The notes beneath the pieces were generated by a model. That model ran no database searches and was not told the origin of the DNA. It saw only the letters and a list, made by a program, of their open reading frames with translations. The translations under genes and the position numbers were made by a program. A DNA stretch of 64,000 bases from Terriglobus albidus (GTDB taxonomy: Bacteria > Acidobacteriota > Terriglobia > Terriglobales > Acidobacteriaceae). The stretch spans positions 310,001 through 374,000 of the forward strand of contig NZ_JAGTAS010000057.1 in the NCBI RefSeq assembly GCF_025685425.1, written 5' to 3'. Positions 26,809-35,380 of the stretch are shown here, piece after piece. Position 1 is the stretch's first letter; each line of letters starts with the position of its first letter.

Positions 26809-27126
26809 TCATGCAGCGCGCGAGGATTTCGATCTTGTCTTCGCATCGGCGCGCACCAGCTTATTGAAATTGCTGGATTTTCCAGTTGCCGTCTTTTCCT
26901 GGTACACAAGGGTGAGGCCACTTTCATCAAACTTCTCAAAGAACGCGTCCCACGAAATCTCCTTCAGGTTGTCGTCTTTTCTATTCTTAGCCTTCCTGAA
27001 CATAAACCGAAGAATTCCCGGCTCTCCTTCTGATTCCGTTGAGCTAACTTCGGCTGGAACAGCACCCCGGGCTTCGGCCCATTTGCGAATTTCGTCATGA
27101 TTCTGTGTTGTGTGCGATAGCGGCAT
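26809..27126 (-). CDS. Small conserved protein of unknown function
   Basis: A 105-residue soluble protein with AGGAAGAAGGTG before the start at 27126. Visible segments: HDEIRKWAEARGAVPAEV at the N terminus, an acidic linker, GILRFMF, then LKEISWDAFFEKFDESGLTLVYQE and a basic tail. I recall close homologues in many bacteria, often mislabelled as a 1,4-alpha-glucan branching enzyme, but it contains no catalytic domain. The strong start site and sequence character support it as a real gene. The longer frame upstream enters repeat copy E. Confidence 0.75.
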   Translation of the reverse strand: MPLSHTTQNHDEIRKWAEARGAVPAEVSSTESEGEPGILRFMFRKAKNRKDDNLKEISWDAFFEKFDESGLTLVYQEKTATGKSSNFNKLVRADAKTRSKSSRAA

Positions 27127-27170
27127 ATTTGAGCACCTTCTTCCTAAATGAGATCGTCGTTCTGCGCGCG

Positions 27171-27288
27171 TTAGAGCATTTTCCCTGTAGGTGTAGCGTA
27201 GGGCTCCCGAATCTATGGGCGTTTTCCGCAATGAAAACGCCGCTGCAATCCTCTTCCGGGATACCCCGCTACAGGGAAAATGCGACTA
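27171..27288 (-). repeat. Palindromic element, copy E (118 bp, reverse)
   Basis: Reverse-oriented copy: ends TTAGAGCATTTTCCCTGT and ACAGGGAAAATGCGACTA, central GGCGTTTTCCGCAATGAAAACGCC. It is joined head-to-tail to copy F, the two sharing CTA at 27286-27288. Confidence 0.85.
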
Positions 27289-27402
27289 AAGCATTTTCCC
27301 TGTAGGTGTAGAGTAGGCTTCCGCATCTCCAGGCATTTTCCGCAATGAAAACGCCACTGCACGTCACTTCCGGAATACCCAGCAACAGGGAAAATGATTT
27401 AG
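27286..27402 (-). repeat. Palindromic element, copy F (117 bp, reverse)
   Basis: CTAAAGCATTTTCCCTGT ... ACAGGGAAAATGATTTAG with central GGCATTTTCCGCAATGAAAACGCC. Same orientation as copy E and immediately adjacent. Together they fill most of the 325-bp gap between the small protein gene and the nucleotidyltransferase gene; no gene is visible there. Confidence 0.85.
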
Positions 27403-27451
27403 ATGTCCATAAATTCGTTACGTTGCCAGCCCCGCAACAGATCAAGGAGAC

Positions 27452-28228
27452 CTATCCGGCTGCGTGATGCAGGATAGAAGAATTGAGTGGAACGCTATCG
27501 GGTTCCCGCTTCTGGTTCAACATGAACTGAGCGCGTTGATAGCCATCCAGTGTTCCCGTGTCTACATATTCCTCACCCGTGTGGGAACCGAAGACTTCTC
27601 CTCCCAGAGTGATCCAGGCATTTAGCAGTGTTCCAAAATACTCATCGCGACGCTCGGCTTTACACCACAACTGATGCAAGGTGTGAAAGATATGGCCAGG
27701 GATCTTCATCGCACCCCAAATCCAGTTGGAGCCGGGTGTGGGGTGCTTGACTTCGATACATGTGACACGGTTTTCAAGATCGGTGATGACCGCGTCGAAG
27801 GGACTCGCGTCATCCACCGGGAACAGGAGGAGAGAAAACTTATCATCTGGCAAGGATGCGAGCGCGTCCATGGGATACCAGATCGTATCGGGGAGGCCGA
27901 TCACCACGGGTTCATCGGGAGACACCAGGGGAGCGGCACGAAATACAGCATCGCAAAGTCCGTTTGGAGTCTGCTGCACGACATAAGCAATATCGACTCC
28001 CCATACTCGTGACCCAAAATAAGAGAGAATATCTGCCTTCCCTGGGGATATCACAAAGCAAAGTTTTGTGGCTCCGGCGAGAATCATTCGTTCTACGAGA
28101 TATTCGCTTACGGCTTTGGGAGATTCGCGCCCATTATGCATTTTGCTACCCACAGGAAGGAGTTCCTTCGAAAAGGCCAGTGGTTGAATGCGGCTGCCAC
28201 TGCCTGCGGCTGGAATAATGCCCCACAT
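27452..28228 (-). CDS. Sugar-phosphate nucleotidyltransferase (RfbA/GalU-type)
   Basis: A 258-residue GT-A nucleotidyltransferase that would activate a sugar-1-phosphate with an NTP. N-terminal signature IIPAAGSGSRIQPLAFSKEL (G-x-G-x-R plus K), then QQTPNGLCDAVFRA, metal/phosphate region VIGLPDTIWYP, and the catalytic region EVKHPTPGSNWIWGAMKIP. The C terminus has EEYVDTGTLDGYQ. It lies 13 bp downstream of a CgeB-like transferase and is the distal gene of the main cluster. Confidence 0.88.
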   Translation of the reverse strand: MWGIIPAAGSGSRIQPLAFSKELLPVGSKMHNGRESPKAVSEYLVERMILAGATKLCFVISPGKADILSYFGSRVWGVDIAYVVQQTPNGLCDAVFRAAPLVSPDEPVVIGLPDTIWYPMDALASLPDDKFSLLLFPVDDASPFDAVITDLENRVTCIEVKHPTPGSNWIWGAMKIPGHIFHTLHQLWCKAERRDEYFGTLLNAWITLGGEVFGSHTGEEYVDTGTLDGYQRAQFMLNQKREPDSVPLNSSILHHAAG

Positions 28229-28241
28229 CTCTCACCTCTAT

Positions 28242-29339
28242 TCACGCAGCTATGGAAGACTTGGCGGTGGTACCGTGACAGTCCTCAAAGATATGAATCA
28301 ACTGGCATGCCCTGCTCTCAGCCGTATGGTTTTCCATGACACGCGTCTGCGCGGCACCAGCAATTTGTCGGAGCTCGCGGTCACTCATCTCAAGCATCTC
28401 GGTTACCTGCTGGGATGTTTCGACCGGAAGAATTTCTATGCCGGGTCTAAAAAACTCTTCTAGCCCTTCCCATACATCTGTCACAATCGGCACGCCACAG
28501 GCAGCGGCTTCAAACAGTCTTCCCGACGGGCAGTATCCAAACTCTTTCATCGCACCGCGTGTGACATTCAAGGTAGCGCGTCCGGAACAGAAAAATGCTG
28601 GGTGAAGATCAGGTGGAAGATGCCGTACGAAATGGATATTTGCCGCCCAGGGAAAATCGGCCGGATATTGGGCGCCTGCGATAAAGAACCGCTGACCGGG
28701 GCATCGCTGCGCAGGTTTCAGCAGCAGTTCCTGCAACGCCTCCTGACGGTCCGCCGCATATGTCCCTAAATAATTGAGAGCCGAGGAATATTCAGCGCAG
28801 GGCTGAACCTGGTGATAGAAGCGGCCGTCGACCCAGCCATATAAAGGCTGCACCCGCTTTGCGCCGAGCCGCGATCGAAGATCGGTGAGAGCTCTGCCGC
28901 CAGTAAAACTCAAGACCAGATCGAAGGCTCCAAGTCCCTCTTCAGGCAGATAGAACATTTTTGAACCCCGGCGCAAACTCTGCAACGTAACCGGAGTATC
29001 CATATCGTAGAAAACGGTCAACCCTTTGGCGTGCTCCATAACCAGATGACAAACTTCGGCGCCCGAAGGACAGTAGCTGGTAACCATCGCAACATCGGCA
29101 CGATGCATCTCGGCCGGCAGCTTCTCTGCTATATCGTCAAGGTCATCATAAAATCGCAACTCAACACCAGTTGGAATTGGCCATGCATCCTGAGTATCGG
29201 CATAGTAACTCACAATTTTCTCGAAGAAGACGACCTCGTGTCCCTGGCGGGCGAGTGCTGTCAGCATTCCCCGCCACAGTGAGGCATGGCCGTTCCCCCA
29301 CGATGATGAGACGGTTAGCCCGAATATGATGATCCGCAT
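28242..29339 (-). CDS. CgeB-like glycosyltransferase, paralogue 1
   Basis: A 365-residue GT-B protein of the CgeB/DUF3880-type group. The start at 29339 is chosen because the sequence then begins RIIIFGLTVSSSWGNGHA, the same opening as paralogue 2 at 33177. Central FYDMDTPVTLQSLRRG and SFTGGRALTDL, C-terminal acceptor/donor part with NYLGTYAADRQEAL, then RLFEAAACGVPIVTD and EEFFRPGIEIL. The last block is the GT-B donor-binding motif. Next gene downstream is the nucleotidyltransferase. Confidence 0.85.
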   Translation of the reverse strand: MRIIIFGLTVSSSWGNGHASLWRGMLTALARQGHEVVFFEKIVSYYADTQDAWPIPTGVELRFYDDLDDIAEKLPAEMHRADVAMVTSYCPSGAEVCHLVMEHAKGLTVFYDMDTPVTLQSLRRGSKMFYLPEEGLGAFDLVLSFTGGRALTDLRSRLGAKRVQPLYGWVDGRFYHQVQPCAEYSSALNYLGTYAADRQEALQELLLKPAQRCPGQRFFIAGAQYPADFPWAANIHFVRHLPPDLHPAFFCSGRATLNVTRGAMKEFGYCPSGRLFEAAACGVPIVTDVWEGLEEFFRPGIEILPVETSQQVTEMLEMSDRELRQIAGAAQTRVMENHTAESRACQLIHIFEDCHGTTAKSSIAA

Positions 29340-29622
29340 GGGCCGTTTCCTGCAGGTGAGATTGAATATCCGGCACACTTCCGAGCGCCGATACACAGTA
29401 CTCAGATGCGGGAAGTAGATGGATCTATATAGAACCTGCCGAAAAAAGCGAAGCAGACGTGCGACATAAAACAAATGGCTGGATTAGGCTGGCGCCATGA
29501 GATTTGTGACGCAATCTGACGTACACACGTTTTGGCGGCTGACCAACAGATGCACCCTTCGCTACGTCTGAAGATGCACTTAGCTCAAACAAGCCTTTCC
29601 ACGAGCTGAGTTACCGGTGGCG

Positions 29623-30393
29623 ATGAACAACGAGACACAGCAAACGATTCAATCGAAGATCTCTGAGCTTGCTCCGTGGTTCCATAACCTTCGCCTCGCG
29701 GGCGTAGAAACAGCTCCCGCTCATTTTCTTGGCGACTATCCGAGCGTGAAGTGGGAGAGGTTCCGTGCAGCGATCCCGGAAGACCTGAGTGGTAAGTCAG
29801 TGCTCGATATCGGGTGCAATGCGGGATTCTACTCGCTGGAGATGAAACGTCGTGGCGCAGCTCGCGTTCTGGGCATCGATTCTGACGAGCGCTATCTGGA
29901 GCAGGCGAAGCTCGCCGCTGAGATAGAAGATGTCGATATCGACTTCCAAAATCTATCCGTCTGGGATATCGCTCTTCTTCAGGAACGCTTCGATCTCGTC
30001 CTGTTTATGGGAGTTTTTTATCATCTTCGTCATCCTTTGCTTGCTCTGGATCTGATTCACGAATTCGCCGCAAAAGATCTTCTCGTTTTTCAAAGTCTTC
30101 AGCGAGGGAGCAATGAGATCGTCCAGACAGCAAAGGATTACGATTTCTCCGAAACCGGCCTGTTCGATCGCCCTGATTATCCGCGGATGCATTTCATTGA
30201 GCATAGTTACGCCCATGACCCGACAAACTGGTGGGTTCCGAATCGTGCGTGCGTTGAGGCGATGTTACGCTCGGCAGGCTTCAATATCCTTAGTCACCCC
30301 GAAGAGGAGGTTTATGTATGTAGCCGGCGGGAGATTCCTGTCCCACCCGACGGACCGCACTGTGTCTTTCCTGCGAAAGATGTGACTCGATGA
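29623..30393 (+). CDS. Class I SAM methyltransferase (TIGR04290-like)
   Basis: A 256-residue methyltransferase. SAM motif I VLDIGCNAGFYSLEMKRRGA followed by VLGIDSDERYLEQA; motif near FDLVLFMGVFYHLRHPLLAL as in CmoB/DUF1698 proteins; C-terminal GLFDRPDYPRMHFIEHSY and TNWWVPN. This pattern is what I remember of TIGR04290 ('Rta_06860 family'), regularly found in the rhizo-twelve glycan system. A GTG at 29617 is an alternative start. First of three plus-strand genes coupled by ATGA overlaps inside an otherwise minus-strand cluster. Confidence 0.87.
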   Translation: MNNETQQTIQSKISELAPWFHNLRLAGVETAPAHFLGDYPSVKWERFRAAIPEDLSGKSVLDIGCNAGFYSLEMKRRGAARVLGIDSDERYLEQAKLAAEIEDVDIDFQNLSVWDIALLQERFDLVLFMGVFYHLRHPLLALDLIHEFAAKDLLVFQSLQRGSNEIVQTAKDYDFSETGLFDRPDYPRMHFIEHSYAHDPTNWWVPNRACVEAMLRSAGFNILSHPEEEVYVCSRREIPVPPDGPHCVFPAKDVTR

Positions 30394-31430
30394 ACATCAT
30401 CCATTCCACGCTCAAGCTTGCAGAGCAGTATCTGGAGCTGCGATCGCTGGATGATGCGCTCGCCTGCTTCACATTGGCGGAGCGTATGGGTGCTGATCCC
30501 GATCGATGTGCCTGCGGTCGCTGGTTCGCGTGGATGCTTCTGGGTGAGTTCGAACACGCATGGGAAGAGAGCGACGCCATTCGTTCCCGGGGTATCCCGG
30601 ACCCGCATCGCTTCTGGCAAGGACAGGATATTCGGGAGCAGCGGGTCATCGTACGGTGTTTGCACGGCCTGGGAGATGCGGTACAGCAACTCCGCTATAT
30701 CGCCCCTTTGCGTATGCGGGCAAAAAACGTCATCGTCCAAACCCCTCCAGAACTGATGGAACTCGCAGCCTGCGTGGCGGGTGACAACAATGTGATCTCC
30801 TGGATTACCCCGCATCAGCCAGAACCTTACTGGGATGTGCAGGTGGAGGTGACGGAACTCTCCTACCTCTTTCGGTCCACAGTGGATTCTATTCCTCCAG
30901 CGCCTTATCTTCCTCTGCCACACAAGGCCATCGAGTCGGCCCTATTCGAACTAGGCCCCAGGCGAAGACCACGTATCGGTGTCGTGTGGCAGGCGGGCTC
31001 GTGGGACAGCGCAAGAAGCATCCCATTGCATCAGCTTCTGCCGGTATTTGAGATGGATGGTCTTGAGTTCTGGAACTTGCAGGGGGGCCCCGCAAGGCGT
31101 CAGTGGAGCGAGCTTCCCTTTCAGGGCCGCCTACGAGACTGCCGCGCTTGCGAGCATGGACTGCTCTCGCTCGCCTCGGTAATCTCTCACCTCGATCTCG
31201 TCATCACCGTGGATACACTAGTTGCCCATCTGGCCGGCGCCCTCGATATCCCTACGTGGGTGCTGTTGCAACATGCAGCCGACTGGCGTTGGCTGGTTTC
31301 CCGCTCCGATTGCCCCTGGTATTCCTCCGTCCGTTTGTTTCGCCAACATCGCCCAGGGACGTGGGAGCCAGTGATCAGGGCCGTGGAAGCTGCGCTCCGA
31401 GATCGAAGGAAGGAGATCATGGCCGCATGA
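30390..31430 (+). CDS. GT9/heptosyltransferase-like protein with N-terminal TPR-like helices
   Basis: A 346-residue protein. The first ~80 residues are helical and TPR-like (AEQYLELRSLDDALACFTLA). The remainder resembles the ADP-heptose:LPS heptosyltransferase (GT9) fold without strong N-terminal conservation: VIVRCLHGLGDAVQQLRYI, RIGVVWQAGSWDSARSIPL and VITVDTLVAHLAGALDIPTW, then WRWLVSRSDCPWY. The D-T-x-x-x-H-L-A-G block is the GT9 donor-site signature. The start overlaps the methyltransferase stop by ATGA, and its own stop overlaps the HAD gene in the same way. Confidence 0.82.
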   Translation: MNIIHSTLKLAEQYLELRSLDDALACFTLAERMGADPDRCACGRWFAWMLLGEFEHAWEESDAIRSRGIPDPHRFWQGQDIREQRVIVRCLHGLGDAVQQLRYIAPLRMRAKNVIVQTPPELMELAACVAGDNNVISWITPHQPEPYWDVQVEVTELSYLFRSTVDSIPPAPYLPLPHKAIESALFELGPRRRPRIGVVWQAGSWDSARSIPLHQLLPVFEMDGLEFWNLQGGPARRQWSELPFQGRLRDCRACEHGLLSLASVISHLDLVITVDTLVAHLAGALDIPTWVLLQHAADWRWLVSRSDCPWYSSVRLFRQHRPGTWEPVIRAVEAALRDRRKEIMAA

Positions 31431-32101
31431 GAGAGAATTGGGATCGTTTCGACGCTTACCTGTTCGATATCGATGGAACACTACTCGAATGTGTAGACGC
31501 GGTCCACTATTTCGCGTTCTGCGATGTGCTCACAACTATCGCAGGCCGTCCCATGAATCTTGACGGAGTAACCACCCATGGAAATACCGACATAGGCATC
31601 CTTCGTGACGCTCTGCGACAAGGGGGTCTGCCGGATGAGATGTGGAGAGATCGACTAGCGGAGATGCGAAGCCAGATGGCCACCTATGTGAATGCGCGAA
31701 TCGAGCAGGTATGCGCCCGACCGCATAAAGCCATCCACAAAGCGCTTCTACACCTTCGGAGCCGCAGGGCCTATCTCGGAGTGGCTACCGGTAATCTCGA
31801 AGCGATTGGGACAATCAAACTGCGATCCGCAGGACTATTCGAGTACTTTCAATTCGCCGCCTGGAGCGATCGTCACGAGATTCGCAGGGACGTGTTCGCG
31901 GAGGCACTCGCACGAGTACGGGAAGACATGGGGAAAGACACGTCGATCCTCATCGTAGGCGATACACCTGCCGATATCGAAGCAGCGAAGTATCATCACG
32001 TCCCTGTATTAGCGGTAGCGACTGGCATCTTTTCCGCCGTAGAGCTTGCTGCCTGTAGCCCCGAGATCTGCCTGAATTCGTTTTCTGACCTGATGGGATG
32101 A
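31427..32101 (+). CDS. HAD-superfamily phosphatase
   Basis: A 224-residue HAD hydrolase with motif I LFDIDGTLLE, motif II VATGN, motif III basic region around RRDVFAEAL and motif IV VGDTPADIEAA; a helical cap lies between motifs I and II. The start at 31427 overlaps the GT9-like stop (ATGA); the longer open frame upstream lies within that gene. Likely dephosphorylates a sugar phosphate in the pathway. Its 3' end overlaps, antisense, the last 106 bp of the CgeB-like gene 31996-33177. Confidence 0.9.
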   Translation: MRENWDRFDAYLFDIDGTLLECVDAVHYFAFCDVLTTIAGRPMNLDGVTTHGNTDIGILRDALRQGGLPDEMWRDRLAEMRSQMATYVNARIEQVCARPHKAIHKALLHLRSRRAYLGVATGNLEAIGTIKLRSAGLFEYFQFAAWSDRHEIRRDVFAEALARVREDMGKDTSILIVGDTPADIEAAKYHHVPVLAVATGIFSAVELAACSPEICLNSFSDLMG

Positions 32102-33177
32102 GACTTGCCCGCAGAACAGTCCTCAATGATCCGTTCAAACTGAAGAACACGATGCAGAGAAGTGTGCTCGCTCAGAATGCGATCTCGCGCATCCCTGCCG
32201 ATGCGCAACCGTTCTTCCTCAGAGAGGCTGGCCAGAACATCGACGACCTCCCTCTCGTTATCGACCAGCAGTATCTCCCGCGCGGGTGTAAAGAACTCCT
32301 CGATACCGTGCCATCTGTCGGAGATGATGACCGCGCCACACGCGGCTGCTTCAAAGAGACGTACCGACGGAGAATAGCCTGCCGTTATCATCTCCTTTCG
32401 CGTGAGATTCAGTGTAAACCGCGAAGAGGAATAAAACGCGGGATGTTGCGCGGGCGCTACGTGGTTGATATGTCGTACGTTCTTGGACCACTCAAGGGTC
32501 GTCGGATACTGAGGCCCCGCAACGATGAACTTCATATCCGTCATTGATCTGGCGGTTCCATCAAGCCAGGCAGAGAGCTTCTGCTGTCTATCGGACGCAT
32601 AGGTCCCGAGATAGCTCAGATCACAGCGAAACCTCTCCCTGGTCTTCCGGGGGCGATGAATCTCAGGATCGACCGAGCAGTAAAAAGGAATCGCCCTGGG
32701 AGACTTGAACCTGCGTTCTATCTCATTCGTGATTGGCCCTCCCGAAAACGACAGATATGCATCGTAGGCCGGGACATACGTTGCCTCAAGATAATCAGTC
32801 CTGCCGTATGCACGAAGCCGGGCGATTGTAATTGGCGTATCGATGTCGTAAAAGAGCAGCGGCCGGCAGTCATGCTCCAGCAGAGCCTGAGTCGCAACGA
32901 TTGCATCTGGAAAGTATGAGCCAACAATGACGCTGTCCGCATCGCGGGCAAGCTGGAGCAATCGGCGACGCGATCTTTGCCAGCTTCTGTAGAGATGAAC
33001 GGTGCACCATGGAAACTCCGCCGTATCGCGGTTGCTCCGGTACCATTCGACATCTTTCTCCACGAAATGCACTGTGTGACCACGCGCCGCAAGGGCTCTC
33101 ACAAGAGAACGATATGTCGTCGCGTGACCGTTTCCCCAGGACGATGTAATTGTCAGACCAAAGATTACGATCTTCAT
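31996..33177 (-). CDS. CgeB-like glycosyltransferase, paralogue 2
   Basis: A 393-residue GT-B protein close to paralogue 1: opening KIVIFGLTITSSWGNGHA, then FYDIDTPITIARLRAYG, LSFSGGPITNEIE, LSYLGTYASDRQQKL, and RLFEAAACGAVIISDRWHG followed by IEEFFTPAREILL. A C-terminal extension of about 35 residues lacks similarity to paralogue 1 and is the part lying antisense to the HAD gene. Start ATG overlaps the stop of the upstream transferase (ATGA). Likely transfers a hexose or deoxy-hexose in sequence with its neighbours. Confidence 0.86.
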   Translation of the reverse strand: MKIVIFGLTITSSWGNGHATTYRSLVRALAARGHTVHFVEKDVEWYRSNRDTAEFPWCTVHLYRSWQRSRRRLLQLARDADSVIVGSYFPDAIVATQALLEHDCRPLLFYDIDTPITIARLRAYGRTDYLEATYVPAYDAYLSFSGGPITNEIERRFKSPRAIPFYCSVDPEIHRPRKTRERFRCDLSYLGTYASDRQQKLSAWLDGTARSMTDMKFIVAGPQYPTTLEWSKNVRHINHVAPAQHPAFYSSSRFTLNLTRKEMITAGYSPSVRLFEAAACGAVIISDRWHGIEEFFTPAREILLVDNEREVVDVLASLSEEERLRIGRDARDRILSEHTSLHRVLQFERIIEDCSAGKSHPIRSENEFRQISGLQAASSTAEKMPVATANTGT

Positions 33178-34268
33178 GCCGGGACCTTTCTGATCGTCTG
33201 AGATCTTTGATGCAGATGTTCCCTAAAGATTTTCTCTACCTGTTGCGCTCTCCTGGCATAGGTATGTTGCCGCAAGGCTCGCTGCAGCGCTGCCTTCCCT
33301 ATCTGCCGTCTTTCCACCGGAGAGGTCTCACGAAGCGCCTTCACGACATCGCTTGCCGTCTGTACGACAAGAACTTCTTTCCCTGGTTCGAAACAGTCGT
33401 CGATCCCTTTCCAGTCGTCGCAGATCATGCAGGCTCCGGCGCCCGCACCTTCAAACATGCGGGTTGGGGGCGAGAATCCAAACGACGCCATGGAAGACCG
33501 GTTGATATTCATGACAAACCCAGCAGAGCAGTTAACTGCATTGTGCATTTCGGTGGGGACGTGGCCGATCCAGCGGACGTTTTGAGGGATTGTCTTATCC
33601 GCCCAGCCCTCACCTCCAAGAACAAACCGCTTTTCCGGAGCCTGCTCCGCCGCAGTTAGAAATAATTCATCCACTCGCTTTTCCCGGTCGGGAAGGCGAT
33701 TGCCGAGAAAGACGAGATCACAGTCATAGGACCGGACTGGAGGAACAGGATAGTGAGTCTCGGGATCGAGCGCGTTATAAACGTTGTAATAGGCTTGCGC
33801 GCCAAAGCTCGAATAGCCCGAACAACTCTCCGGTCCGCCGCCGTAGCTGAGTATGGCATCGAAGCACGGGATCAGAGTAAGAAACGGATCCGCAGGATCG
33901 GCTGTGAGACGAGCGATCGTAGCTGGAGAATCGACATCCCAGAAAAACGATGGCTTGTACTCGGCGAGATTCGCGACCAATCTCTCAAGAATCACATCAT
34001 GAGTCCCGACTCCGCTATGCTTGATGACGATATCTGCATCACTGCTGTTATCTATCACCTCTTCTTCCGTTCCAGGTTGGTACACGATCGAGCGGACATA
34101 GGAAAAATCTCCCTCATCGAGATGTTGCTGGCGACCAAATGCATCGGGTTCCGCGAAGACAATCTCATGACCGCGCTTCGCCAGATATTTATAGATCCCG
34201 CGATAGTACGTGGCCGCCCCATTCCAGTAGGACGATAAAATGCTGGAACCTACGGCGAAGATCTTCAT
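33174..34268 (-). CDS. CgeB-like glycosyltransferase, paralogue 3
   Basis: A 364-residue GT-B protein. It begins KIFAVGSSILSSYWNGAA, has FFWDVDSPATIARLTADP, LSYGGGPESC, LVFLGNRLPDREKRVDEL and TRMFEGAGAGACMICDDWKG, then CFEPGKEVLVV. More distant from paralogues 1 and 2 than they are from each other. ATGA overlaps on both sides indicate translational coupling within the block. Confidence 0.85.
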   Translation of the reverse strand: MKIFAVGSSILSSYWNGAATYYRGIYKYLAKRGHEIVFAEPDAFGRQQHLDEGDFSYVRSIVYQPGTEEEVIDNSSDADIVIKHSGVGTHDVILERLVANLAEYKPSFFWDVDSPATIARLTADPADPFLTLIPCFDAILSYGGGPESCSGYSSFGAQAYYNVYNALDPETHYPVPPVRSYDCDLVFLGNRLPDREKRVDELFLTAAEQAPEKRFVLGGEGWADKTIPQNVRWIGHVPTEMHNAVNCSAGFVMNINRSSMASFGFSPPTRMFEGAGAGACMICDDWKGIDDCFEPGKEVLVVQTASDVVKALRETSPVERRQIGKAALQRALRQHTYARRAQQVEKIFREHLHQRSQTIRKVPA

Positions 34269-35380
34269 CGCGAGACCTCCTCGCAGATTGCCGTCAGTTC
34301 TTCAGCGCGATGCCTGCACGTGTGACGCTGTAACACCGTCTCCAGACCTCTCAAGGCTTGTTCTTCTGCCGCAGCGGAATCATTCAACAGGTGTGCCATC
34401 GTTTTGCGCATCTCCTCGCCGTTTCGCACGAAATGGAAATCGCCTGGCCGGAACAGATGTTCGATATCCTGCCAGGGGGCTGATATCAAGGGAATGCCGC
34501 AGGCTAAGGCCTCAAACACCCGAATCGTGGGAATGCCGTACATGGCAGTTGCATAGTGCCGGCGAGGAATGTGGACCGTCAGCCGCGACTCAGAAAAGAC
34601 CTCCGGCGCATCCAGGTTTGGAAGGTATCCCCCAAATGTGATTCCGGCGTTTTCAAGCGCGAAGATTCCCCGTTCCGGATACCTCACACCGAAGACCACC
34701 GGTGAAACCAGCTGCAGCTCGGATATTGGACGGACCAGGAATTCACAGATCTCCTGCGACCGCTCATCATCGCCCCAATTGCCGATCCATACGAGATCAT
34801 GTTTCTTTTCCGGGCAACAGAGTGGATGGAATACGCTCGTGTCCGCTGCTTCGTGAAGGATCCAGGTATTTCTCATCCCGAGCGTCTCGATATAGAGATG
34901 CTGAAGACTTTCACCAAATGCCAGGACACCATCAAACCGGCTAACACCCAACAAGTGAATCTGTTCAGGATCAGAAGAGGCGCGATGATGAGTGTCATGA
35001 AACAGCAGCTTGAACCTTAGCTCATTACGAAGCGCCAGTAGCATCTGTGTAAGGGCAGGAGAGTTCCACTCGTGCACGATCACGATCTCCGTATCCCTCA
35101 ATTCATGCTTCCAGTGAGCATCATCCTTGAGGGTTTGATCGCTATAGAGCCGCACGACGATCTCTGGAAATCGATGGTGGAAGTCATTCACGGACCTGCG
35201 TCCCTTGCTCTCCAGAACAAGATTCTGGATCGACCAGTTCTCCGACAATTCGTACGCCACTACTTCATGACCGAGGGCTATCAACTCCCGGATCAGCCCC
35301 CGAAGGAAATGGGCATTGCCGTTATTCCAGTCCGAGCGGATTGAATGCGCGAAATACGCGATGCGGAATTTACGCTGCAT
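34265..35380 (-). CDS. CgeB-like glycosyltransferase, paralogue 4
   Basis: A 371-residue GT-B protein, the most divergent of the four. N terminus FRIAYFAHSIRSDWNNGNAHF keeps the W-x-N-G-x-A/N-A feature. Further blocks: LLFHDTHHRASS (in place of the D-[MIV]-D-[TS] site of the others), GVLAFGESLQHLY, LVWIGNWGDDERSQEI, and RVFEALACGIPLISAPWQDI followed by EHLFRPGDFHF. It overlaps the GT4 gene by 11 bp and paralogue 3 by 4 bp. Confidence 0.83.
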   Translation of the reverse strand: MQRKFRIAYFAHSIRSDWNNGNAHFLRGLIRELIALGHEVVAYELSENWSIQNLVLESKGRRSVNDFHHRFPEIVVRLYSDQTLKDDAHWKHELRDTEIVIVHEWNSPALTQMLLALRNELRFKLLFHDTHHRASSDPEQIHLLGVSRFDGVLAFGESLQHLYIETLGMRNTWILHEAADTSVFHPLCCPEKKHDLVWIGNWGDDERSQEICEFLVRPISELQLVSPVVFGVRYPERGIFALENAGITFGGYLPNLDAPEVFSESRLTVHIPRRHYATAMYGIPTIRVFEALACGIPLISAPWQDIEHLFRPGDFHFVRNGEEMRKTMAHLLNDSAAAEEQALRGLETVLQRHTCRHRAEELTAICEEVSR

